A stretch of 5,039 nt of DNA from contig JAAYUR010000152.1 in assembly GCA_012517645.1 (NCBI GenBank), positions 1-5,039 on the forward strand, written 5' to 3'. The notes beneath the pieces were generated by a model. The model was given only the letters and a program-made list of their open reading frames with translations, ran no database searches and was not told the origin of the DNA. Of the stretch, positions 1 to 5,039 are shown in pieces. Each line of letters starts with the position of its first letter. Position 1 is the first letter of the stretch. The stretch comes from Treponema sp. GTDB lineage: Bacteria; Spirochaetota; Spirochaetia; Treponematales; UBA12059. The position numbers were made by a program, and so were the translations under genes.

Positions 1-112
1 GCAGGAACACGGAAATCTCAAGGTACCGGTTGTTGTAGGACTTGACCGTCAGGGATCCCTTCAGGTAGGGCGTCTCGACCTCTCTGCGGGCGAATCCCGT
101 CATGCTCTTCAT
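1..112 (-). CDS. yicC: YicC/YloC-family endoribonuclease, N-terminal fragment
   Basis: Only the first 37 codons are in the window; the gene runs off the left edge. The N-terminus reads MKSMTGFARRE, followed about 12 residues later by KSYNNRYLEISVFL. This is the family's N-terminal pattern: SMT(G/A)(F/Y)AR, then a (S)xNxRYL(E/D) segment (E. coli YicC has SMTAYARRE and SVNQRYLE). Members are endoribonucleases of roughly 290 residues acting on RNA in the cytoplasm. The ATG at 110-112 is chosen because it gives the usual short lead into SMTGF, has AGGAGG 10 nt upstream, and overlaps the murC stop as ATGA, which suggests translational coupling. A second in-frame ATG at 101-103 is the Met of SMTGF itself. 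In many bacteria yicC precedes gmk, so gmk may lie just outside the left edge (inference). The family call is confident; catalytic residues lie outside the window. Confidence 0.85.
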   Translation of the reverse strand, partial: MKSMTGFARREVETPYLKGSLTVKSYNNRYLEISVFL

Positions 113-1689
113 GGCGTCCTCGCCTCCTGCTCCGATTTGATGCGTTCATAGAGCGCCCTTCCCAGCCGGAAATTGTCCCCCGCCCCCATGGTCAGGAACA
201 GGTCTCCGGGACGGAGCTCGGATAGCAGATGATCCAACGCGTCCAGGGGTTCCTCGAAATACCGGACCCCGGGACGGCGGGCGGACATGCGCTCGAACAG
301 CGTCCTGCCGGTGACGGATCCGTCCGGCTTCTCCCGGGCGGAGGCGTAGATCTTATGGAGAATGACCAGGTCCGCCGCGGGAAAGGCATCCGCGTACTCG
401 TCCAGCAGGGCGGCGGTCCGGGAATAGGTATGGGACATGAAATCCACCACCAGGCGCCGCCGGGGATAGAATTCCCGGAGCCCCTCCAGGGTCAGCCGAA
501 TCGCGGTCGGATGATGGCCGTAGTCGTCCATGAAAAGAACGCCCCGGGCGGTTCCCAGGATTTCGCAGCGCCGCCTCGATCCGGAGAAGCCCTCCAGGGC
601 CTGCCGCACGGATTCGAGGCGCTCGCCTTCCAGGGGCCGGCGGTATTCCGCGAAGACCAGACGGTCCGTCAGGGCCAGGGCCGCGGCGGCATCCAGGGCG
701 GCGTGCCTGCCGGGAATCCTCAAGCGGAAGGACTCCGGGAACCCCGAAAGACGGAATTCCGCCCTCTCCGAGGAAACCTCGTAGGATTCCAGTCTCCACT
801 TCCCCTCGGCCTTCCATCCGTACGGCACGGTGTCCAGATCCGGACGCAGGCCTACAGCCCGTCGCGCTACGTCCGAGGCCCCCGGATCGTCCGCGCAGTA
901 GATGAGACAACCCCGGGGCGGAAGGCGGAGCACGTACTCCAGGAAGGCATCGCGTATGGAGTCATAGTCCGGGTAATAGTCTTGGTGATCCGGTTCCACG
1001 GAAGTCAGGACGATCCGGGCAGGTGAGAACGACAGAAAATGGCGCTTGTATTCGCAGGTCTCGGCCACGAAGAACCGGTTTCCCAGGATCAGGGTCGATC
1101 GATCCCCGAACCCCGCGACCGCGCTGCCCGCGAGGACCATGGCGGAGGATCCCGCCCCGCGCAACAGCGTGCCGGTCATGGCGGTGGTCGTGGTCTTCCC
1201 GTGCACCCCGGAGATTCCGGAGGAATCGAAGCGCCGGGACAGCTCGCCCAGGGCTTCCGTATAGGTCAGGATCGGTATGCCCTGCGACTCCGCGGCGATC
1301 AGCTCCGGATGCGAGCCTCGGGGGTAGGCCGCGGAGTGTATGACCAGCTCGATCCCGGGGCGTATATTGTCCCCGGAAAACGGCAGGACTTTTATTCCCA
1401 GGGAGGCCAGGATGGCGTCCGTGTAGAAGACGTCGGGAACATCGCTTCCCGTGAGCCGGGCGCCCCCGGAGCTCAGGATCTCGGCCAGGGCGGCCATGCC
1501 GGTGCCCTTTATGCCGACCATGTGGATGCACACTCCCTCGATGCGGGAGGGAAGCAAGGAATCCGCCATGGAGGCATGATAGCGATCCGTCCGCATCCTG
1601 GCAACGAGGTCCTCTGCCCGGGCCGCAGGGTCCGGCCCTCTTCGTCGGACATCCGGGAAACCCGTGCCCTTCTCGATGCCGGGATTCAT
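109..1689 (-). CDS. murC: UDP-N-acetylmuramate--L-alanine ligase (MurC)
   Basis: MurC joins L-alanine to UDP-MurNAc with ATP in the cytoplasm, the first peptide step of peptidoglycan synthesis. All three Mur ligase domains are visible in this 526-residue frame. The UDP-substrate Rossmann domain starts with HMVGIKGTGMAALAE (56-70). The central ATPase has the P-loop GVHGKTTTT (161-169, Lys165), AETCEYKRHFL (209-219) and EPDHQDYY (232-239). The C-terminal domain has RRRCE (372-376), MDDYGHHPTAI (387-397), SHTYSRT (419-425) and TMGAGD (500-505). The ETCEYKRHFL form resembles Bacillus-type MurC and, from memory, spirochaete MurC; Mpl is excluded by the N-terminal motif. The usual HNxxN motif reads HAALD (329-333), so two normally invariant Asn are missing. 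The start is uncertain. ATG at 1687-1689 overlaps the GH57 stop as ATGA but adds about 50 residues before the first beta strand, longer than usual. In-frame ATGs at 1594-1596 and 1567-1569 are alternatives; the last gives MADSLLPSRIEG and a more typical length of 486. No start has a convincing ribosome-binding site. Confidence 0.93.
   Translation of the reverse strand: MNPGIEKGTGFPDVRRRGPDPAARAEDLVARMRTDRYHASMADSLLPSRIEGVCIHMVGIKGTGMAALAEILSSGGARLTGSDVPDVFYTDAILASLGIKVLPFSGDNIRPGIELVIHSAAYPRGSHPELIAAESQGIPILTYTEALGELSRRFDSSGISGVHGKTTTTAMTGTLLRGAGSSAMVLAGSAVAGFGDRSTLILGNRFFVAETCEYKRHFLSFSPARIVLTSVEPDHQDYYPDYDSIRDAFLEYVLRLPPRGCLIYCADDPGASDVARRAVGLRPDLDTVPYGWKAEGKWRLESYEVSSERAEFRLSGFPESFRLRIPGRHAALDAAAALALTDRLVFAEYRRPLEGERLESVRQALEGFSGSRRRCEILGTARGVLFMDDYGHHPTAIRLTLEGLREFYPRRRLVVDFMSHTYSRTAALLDEYADAFPAADLVILHKIYASAREKPDGSVTGRTLFERMSARRPGVRYFEEPLDALDHLLSELRPGDLFLTMGAGDNFRLGRALYERIKSEQEARTP
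123..128 (-). promoter_or_regulatory. Shine-Dalgarno sequence of yicC
   Basis: AGGAGG on the minus strand, inside the last codons of murC, lies 10 nt before the ATG at 110-112. It is the strongest ribosome-binding site in the window and supports that start over the in-frame ATG three codons later. Confidence 0.6.
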
Positions 1690-3680
1690 TCCCGCACGCC
1701 GAGGGTTACGGACGCCTTCCAGGAGGAGTCGGGCTTAAGCGCCAGGACCCATTCCAGGGAAACCGCGCAGCCTTGGTATAGTATCGCGGCTCCATCGCCC
1801 GTGCCGATCCGGTTGTACAGAGGAGTCTGCAGGATCCTGCATCCGGGCTCCGCGTATACGGAGACGGGTTCCTCCGTCTCCAAGTCCACGAGAGTCAAGC
1901 GGTTGCCTTCCGGCACCTCCCCGGGAAGCGAGGAATCCAGCTCGATGGTCCGGTCCGACAGGCCGGCGGCCATGACCAATTTCTGTGGCCGGCAGGCCGG
2001 GCTGAGGTTCAAATCACAGGCGTAGACACACCGTAGATCGTCGGAGCCCCGATTCGTGATGGTGTACCGCACCGTCACTCCCGTCTTCCGGAATTGGAAC
2101 ACCTTCTCCACGGTAACCGGGATCTTCCGCTCCCCGACGGACAGGAACCCATCCCGCATGAGGCAGATCTCTTGGTTGGATCGCTTGAGCTCCCGGATGT
2201 TGAAGTAGGAATCCGAGAAGGTTCCCAGATCCTCGACCTCGCCGCGGGAGAATTCCTCCAACCGAGCGGGACTTGACTGGAATCGGTCCAGGAAGCACCT
2301 CCGACGGGGACCCGGGGGGCCGTCGAAGTCGGGCTCCTGGTACCTCCCGAATACGTTGGCAAGATTGCGGGACTTCTTCAGGGAGTCCAACTCGAACAGG
2401 ACCCCGCCCCGGGCATGGAGGTAGGCGTTGATGTCCGTGCCCTGAAAGAGAATCTCCTTGACGCCGTCGAAGTCGATATCCGCCTGAATGATGCCCGAAC
2501 TGAAGGCCCCCTTTTGCCGGGTTGTCTTCTCCGCCTCGATTAGACCCTCGTACACAGCCTTCCGTAGAGAGAGCCGATAAATTCCTCCGTCGGGCTTGAA
2601 CCAGTAGGCGTCCCCGGACTGTCCGCGCCAGAGTTCCTCCTGGGCCGTCTTCTTCCGGGATTTGTCGCCCCGAAGCTGTCCCGTAAGAAGGTGAACATAC
2701 TGCATCTTGGCGTATAGGTTGATGCCCTCCTCGTACCGAAGCACAGGAAGTCGAACGCCCCCCAGGGATGGACACTCTTCGATCTCCCCCCCCGATTTCT
2801 TCCGTGCTTCCGAGCGTTCCCTCCTGGCCCGGGCGGACAGCCCGGAGGCCAGGTACCTTTCGGTGGCGGAGCCGGGGAAGTAGGCGCGCCGGAAGTGCCG
2901 CACGCTCCGGAGATAGCGGGCGGGAGTCACGGTGTCCATGGAAAGGGATTCTTTCCGTATGCCCGTGAAGGTTTTCTCAAGATAGACATCCGGAGATTCG
3001 TAGACGCTCTTCGACCAAAGCCCCCGGACGGCTTCTCCGTTCAGAAAAACTACGATAAGGGGGTGATCCGATCCGTACCGCTCCAGCACTGCACCCAGGG
3101 TCTCCTCGAGTCCCAACGAAGACTCAAAGCTGAACTGGCAGTCGAAGACGGGAAAGACCGCAAGGGGCCTCCCCTGGTCCTCGGTCAGCACGGGAGCGAA
3201 GTATTCTCCATCCTCGAAGCCTGCGGCCCGGAACAGGGAAACCGGCAGGAACGTGAAATCCATGCCCGAAGTCTGCAGGGAGGTCGCGAGGGAAGGCTCC
3301 CAGGCGTACTCCGGCATCCAGCATCCCCGCGGCCGACGACCGAAGCTCTTTCGGATGAAGGTAGTCAAGGACTCGATTTGGCCCACCCGATCCGCGTTCG
3401 AAAGCAGGGGAAAGATAGGCGCGAAAAAACCGCCGCCCAGCAATTCGATCTGTTTCCGGAGCACCATTTCTTCCAAAAGCATGAGGAACTCGGGGTGCCG
3501 ACCTTCCAGCCAACGCAAGAGGCTGCCGGAATAATGGAGGCAGGCGAAAATGTCCGGAAATCGGTACAGAACGGAGAGGAAAGGGCGGTAACAGGTTTGA
3601 TAGGTCTCCTCGAAGACGGATTCCTCGGTGCCCTCCGGGAGATGATTATAGGTACCCAATACAAGATGGGTTTTTCTCAT
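1686..3680 (-). CDS. GH57 4-alpha-glucanotransferase-like protein with substituted catalytic Asp
   Basis: The 664-residue protein is collinear with Thermococcus litoralis 4-alpha-glucanotransferase (TLGT, 659 residues), a cytoplasmic GH57 enzyme of maltodextrin/glycogen metabolism. The GH57 (beta/alpha)7 domain covers about 1-270: YNHLP (11-15, TLGT HNHQP), FEETYQTCYRPF (23-34), KQIELLGGGF (76-85), WMPEYAWEPSL (121-131) and VFLNGEAVRGLW (211-222). The DUF1925/DUF1926-type region and C-terminal beta-sandwich follow: GDAYWFKPDGGIY (356-368) and ADIDFDGVKEI (400-410). The nucleophile Glu (TLGT E123) is kept as Glu124 and E79 as Glu79. The acid/base Asp214 is Asn214 and His11 is Tyr11. The EWxLP-type segment near the domain junction is replaced by an Arg-rich stretch (281-293). 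No signal peptide or membrane segment is seen. The ATG start matches the TLGT N-terminus residue for residue and has AAGGA 10 nt upstream. It may be an altered-specificity enzyme, a polysaccharide-binding pseudoenzyme, or still active. The family is sure; activity and substrate are not. Confidence 0.88.
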   Translation of the reverse strand: MRKTHLVLGTYNHLPEGTEESVFEETYQTCYRPFLSVLYRFPDIFACLHYSGSLLRWLEGRHPEFLMLLEEMVLRKQIELLGGGFFAPIFPLLSNADRVGQIESLTTFIRKSFGRRPRGCWMPEYAWEPSLATSLQTSGMDFTFLPVSLFRAAGFEDGEYFAPVLTEDQGRPLAVFPVFDCQFSFESSLGLEETLGAVLERYGSDHPLIVVFLNGEAVRGLWSKSVYESPDVYLEKTFTGIRKESLSMDTVTPARYLRSVRHFRRAYFPGSATERYLASGLSARARRERSEARKKSGGEIEECPSLGGVRLPVLRYEEGINLYAKMQYVHLLTGQLRGDKSRKKTAQEELWRGQSGDAYWFKPDGGIYRLSLRKAVYEGLIEAEKTTRQKGAFSSGIIQADIDFDGVKEILFQGTDINAYLHARGGVLFELDSLKKSRNLANVFGRYQEPDFDGPPGPRRRCFLDRFQSSPARLEEFSRGEVEDLGTFSDSYFNIRELKRSNQEICLMRDGFLSVGERKIPVTVEKVFQFRKTGVTVRYTITNRGSDDLRCVYACDLNLSPACRPQKLVMAAGLSDRTIELDSSLPGEVPEGNRLTLVDLETEEPVSVYAEPGCRILQTPLYNRIGTGDGAAILYQGCAVSLEWVLALKPDSSWKASVTLGVRE
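2786..2793 (-). repeat. G8 homopolymer tract inside the GH57 gene
   Basis: Eight consecutive G on the coding strand encode Ser-Gly-Gly-Glu around residues 296-299, just after the Arg-rich stretch at the domain junction. A second, G6 run lies about 25 nt downstream (2758-2763). A one-base gain would shift translation into a frame that stays open to 2014, losing the whole C-terminal half. The tract is certain; any role in phase variation is inference. Confidence 0.5.
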
Positions 3681-3690
3681 CCGAACGACA

Positions 3691-3695
3691 TCCTT
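3691..3695 (-). promoter_or_regulatory. Shine-Dalgarno sequence of the GH57 gene
   Basis: AAGGA on the minus strand ends 10 nt before the ATG at 3678-3680. The spacing is slightly long but no better site exists in the 54-nt gap, and the start it serves aligns exactly with the family N-terminus. Confidence 0.45.
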
Positions 3696-3733
3696 ATCCG
3701 CCCGCGGAGGGTTCGATTGAAGTGCTGAAGGGG

Positions 3734-3762
3734 ATTATAATCCACCGTCTTTGGATTCGAAA
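3734..3762 (-). promoter_or_regulatory. Candidate promoter for GH57-murC-yicC
   Basis: A perfect TATAAT (minus strand, 3739 down to 3734) overlaps the rnfB stop codon and begins the only real gap in the window (3681-3734, 54 nt before the GH57 ATG). At 17-nt spacing the upstream hexamer is TTTCGA (3762-3757), only 3 of 6 matches to TTGACA, and it lies in rnfB coding sequence. Transcription would start near 3727, leaving a leader of about 45-50 nt. No GC stem followed by a U-run appears in the gap, so read-through from the Rnf operon also remains possible. Confidence 0.3.
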
Positions 3763-4574
3763 GATCCGGCGGTTTTTTTCTCAGAACCAATCGTTCGTAT
3801 GACCCCGGTCGGGCAGTCTGCCGCGATAGCGGCCCAATCACCTGCCAGGGTAGCGGACGCCGCAGCCAGGTTGTTTTTCAGGCTGAATTCGCCTCCCGCG
3901 GACCTTCGCTGGCAGATTCCACAGGCCGTACAGGAGGCGGTGCAGGATGACTCCTTGACCTTCCCGGGGGCCGTGGACGAACAGGCTACGAACCAGGCGT
4001 CCCTTCGGGGCAGCATCCGTATGACGCCGGTCGGGCAGGCGGATACGCAGGCGCCGCACCCGTCGCAGAGGTCCGGGCGTATGACCGCAAGGCCGTTCTT
4101 CACGGCGATGGCGTCCCTCGGGCAGGCCGGGACGCAGGTCCCGTACCCCAGACAGCCGGTACCGCAGGCTCTGGGTCCGCCGTACAAGCCTGCTGCCGCT
4201 GCGCAGTCACGGTATCCCGCGTACTCGAAGACGGGCTTCACCGAGCGGTCGTCCCCAGCGCAGGCGACGACGGCGACGGCTTTCGAATTCTTTTTCCTGT
4301 ACGGCGGCCGACCCAGAGCTCTGGCTATCCTGCGTTCCACCGCGGGACCGCCGGGAACACAGCGGTGGTCGCCGTCTCCGGAGGCAAGGGCTCTCGCGAA
4401 GGATTTGCAATCCTGTAGTCCGCACAGCCCGCAATCCCAGGCCGGCAGGCCCGCAAGGATCTGGGATGTCAGGGTATCCGCCCTATCCCGTTTCAGGGAG
4501 GACAGAATGTAGGACCCTGCCGCGAAGGATGCGAAGGAGACGCCGAAGACAGCGATCAGGATATCCGTCCGCAC
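3735..4574 (-). CDS. rnfB: Rnf complex iron-sulfur subunit RnfB, long form with degenerate last ferredoxin module
   Basis: RnfB takes electrons from reduced ferredoxin and passes them into the membrane Rnf complex, which reduces NAD+ and pumps Na+ or H+. The 279-residue protein has one N-terminal membrane helix (about 4-26). A 4Fe-4S domain follows, with CGLCGLQDC and a later CVPGG (Cys48, 51, 56, 72). Next is a clostridial-type double ferredoxin, CGTGCLGYGTCVPACP (Cys137, 141, 147, 151) and CDGCGACVSACP (Cys170, 173, 176, 180). A last module has Cys211, 215, 218, 221 and 254. Isolated Cys105, 124 and 198 sit where long clostridial RnfB proteins also have Cys. In that last module the fourth Cys of the first motif is Ser225 and three Cys of the second motif are gone. 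The start is GTG at 4572-4574, 2 nt after the rnfA stop and directly before the membrane helix. An upstream ATG at 4653-4655 would add 27 residues overlapping rnfA and is not favoured. A weak GGGGT ribosome site precedes the GTG. Confidence 0.88.
   Translation of the reverse strand: MRTDILIAVFGVSFASFAAGSYILSSLKRDRADTLTSQILAGLPAWDCGLCGLQDCKSFARALASGDGDHRCVPGGPAVERRIARALGRPPYRKKNSKAVAVVACAGDDRSVKPVFEYAGYRDCAAAAGLYGGPRACGTGCLGYGTCVPACPRDAIAVKNGLAVIRPDLCDGCGACVSACPTGVIRMLPRRDAWFVACSSTAPGKVKESSCTASCTACGICQRRSAGGEFSLKNNLAAASATLAGDWAAIAADCPTGVIRTIGSEKKTAGSFESKDGGL
3796..3816 (-). repeat. Intragenic direct repeat, copy 1 (ferredoxin CPTGVIR)
   Basis: This 21-nt segment matches 4018-4038 at 20 of 21 positions in the same orientation. 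Both copies encode CPTGVIR in rnfB, here at residues 254-260 in the degenerate last ferredoxin module. The copies are 222 nt (74 codons) apart. Confidence 0.6.
4018..4038 (-). repeat. Intragenic direct repeat, copy 2 (ferredoxin CPTGVIR)
   Basis: Partner of 3796-3816, with one mismatch, encoding residues 180-186 of RnfB in the intact second ferredoxin motif. It reflects duplication of a ferredoxin unit, or gene conversion or codon constraint keeping the two alike. Confidence 0.6.
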
Positions 4575-4576
4575 GG

Positions 4577-5039
4577 CTACCCCACGATCCGGGCGACCAA
4601 AAGCCGGTCGATTCCCGAAAAAGCCATGGCCACAAGCCCCGCGGAAATGAACCACAGGGGGGTTCCCTGCAGAGCGGGGGGCACGTCCTCCAGCTCCAGC
4701 CTGTCCATGATCCGTTCAAGGAGAACTACCGCGCACCACCACCCCGCGGCGGCGGCCAGTCCTGCGGCGGCGGCTTCGGCCATGGAAAAACCGCTCCGGG
4801 AGGAGGAAAGGGCCGCGGCATAGACGACGCAACTCAGGACCTGTTCCTTGGCGGCCTTGCCGGCCTCCGCGAGGAATCCGGATCCCGATGCGAGAGCGGA
4901 GGTCAGGGAGTATAGTAGGATCACGACGATGAACATGTATGCCAGGGGTTCCAGGGCGTCCAAGCCCAGGGGAACCAGGGCGTACCGCATGACCGCGGAG
5001 TGCAACGCCGAGGAAACGAGGCTGATCACGCCCAAGGCC
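4577..5039 (-). CDS. rnfA: Rnf complex membrane subunit RnfA, C-terminal part
   Basis: About 153 C-terminal residues are present; the frame is open to the right edge (ALGVIS... upstream), so the start lies outside. The leucine codon TTG at 5033-5035 is internal. The ending ERIMDRLELEDVPPALQGTPLWFISAGLVAMAFSG, split here as ERIMDRLELEDVPPALQG and TPLWFISAGLVAMAFSG, aligns with the RnfA/RsxA C-terminus (RER...DVPAPF.G...ITAGL.SLAFMGF), and VPLGLDALEPLAYMFIV aligns with the RnfA PLGIEYLRTMSFILVI segment. About four hydrophobic helices are visible. RnfA pairs with RnfE in the membrane, and Cys residues from both hold an intramembrane Fe-S centre. The Cys at 4829-4831 (LSC) sits at the family's TTNC position, but the preceding TTN and the following AVLG are changed. 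NqrE of the Na+-NQR complex is homologous, but the adjacent rnfB settles it as Rnf. The stop TAG is 2 nt before the rnfB GTG. Confidence 0.8.
   Translation of the reverse strand, partial: ALGVISLVSSALHSAVMRYALVPLGLDALEPLAYMFIVVILLYSLTSALASGSGFLAEAGKAAKEQVLSCVVYAAALSSSRSGFSMAEAAAAGLAAAAGWWCAVVLLERIMDRLELEDVPPALQGTPLWFISAGLVAMAFSGIDRLLVARIVG

Noticed and set aside
229..1026. Plus-strand open frame of 265 codons opposite murC
   Set aside because: Lies antisense to the conserved MurC central and C-terminal domains; low-complexity Gly/Gln/Arg-rich translation without a domain.
1039..2025. Plus-strand open frame of 328 codons opposite murC and the GH57 gene
   Set aside because: It spans the junction of two well-supported minus-strand genes, has no recognisable motif, and its Pro/Arg/Gly-rich composition is typical of an antisense shadow in GC-rich DNA.
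2014..2775. Minus-strand frame of 253 codons in a second frame of the GH57 gene
   Set aside because: Overlaps the GH57 C-terminal region, whose in-frame motifs match TLGT; relevant only as the frame entered after a G-tract insertion.
3645..3650. Second TATAAT on the minus strand, inside the GH57 gene
   Set aside because: It encodes Tyr11-Asn12 of the YNHLP motif, has no acceptable -35 at 16-18 nt, and lies downstream of the start codon.
3677..3691. Four-codon mini-frame (ATG TCG TTC GGA TGA) whose stop overlaps the GH57 ATG
   Set aside because: Could in principle couple translation, but it is too short to separate from chance and its ATG overlaps the ribosome-binding site of the GH57 gene.
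2895..3728. Plus-strand open frame of 277 codons opposite the GH57 gene
   Set aside because: Antisense to the most conserved part of the GH57 domain; no family pattern and no plausible ribosome site considered convincing.
3753..3767. Small inverted repeat GGAT...ATCC near the rnfB end as a terminator
   Set aside because: The stem is only 4 bp, lies inside coding sequence and is not followed by a U-run.
3773..3779. A7 run (coding strand) near the end of rnfB as a slippage site
   Set aside because: It encodes Lys-Lys in a variable C-terminal tail past the last cluster ligand; there is no downstream overlapping frame that slippage would make useful.
3751..4512. Plus-strand open frame of 253 codons opposite rnfB
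   Set aside because: Shadow of the Cys-rich rnfB codons; Ala/Pro/Gln-rich translation with no family resemblance.

Overview
The window is GC-rich and carries a single run of genes, all on the minus strand, with almost no non-coding DNA. Read in the direction of transcription (high to low coordinates), it holds: the end of rnfA (4577 to the right edge), rnfB (3735-4574), a glycoside hydrolase family 57 (GH57) protein resembling 4-alpha-glucanotransferase (1686-3680), murC (109-1689) and the first 37 codons of yicC (left edge to 112). The genes are closely packed. rnfA and rnfB are 2 nt apart, rnfB and the GH57 gene 54 nt apart, and the GH57/murC and murC/yicC junctions are both ATGA overlaps. 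The many long plus-strand and off-frame reading frames are GC-driven shadows of these genes.

Right part (3735-5039): the tail of an Rnf operon. RnfA is a membrane subunit and RnfB the iron-sulfur subunit of the ion-pumping ferredoxin:NAD+ oxidoreductase. The order A then B at the operon end matches the rnfCDGEAB layout known from clostridia and other anaerobes. RnfB is the long, clostridial-type form with extra ferredoxin modules, but its last module has lost the ligands of one cluster.

Middle and left part (1-3680): a GH57 protein collinear with the Thermococcus litoralis 4-alpha-glucanotransferase but with its general acid/base Asp replaced by Asn; a MurC ligase for the first peptide step of peptidoglycan synthesis; and a YicC-type endoribonuclease. 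A perfect TATAAT overlapping the rnfB stop codon may give this second group its own promoter.

Organism: an anaerobe or facultative anaerobe using ferredoxin is likely from the Rnf genes. The MurC wording (VGIKGTGM, ETCEYKRHFL, DHQDYYPDY) is, from memory, closest to spirochaete (Treponema/Spirochaeta-like) MurC proteins. A GC-rich spirochaete is therefore my best guess, at moderate confidence and untested by any search.

I see no mobile element, CRISPR array, RNA gene or clearly new multi-gene system. The points most worth a second look are active-site or ligand substitutions in three neighbouring proteins (GH57, MurC, RnfB), each of which keeps the rest of its family signature.
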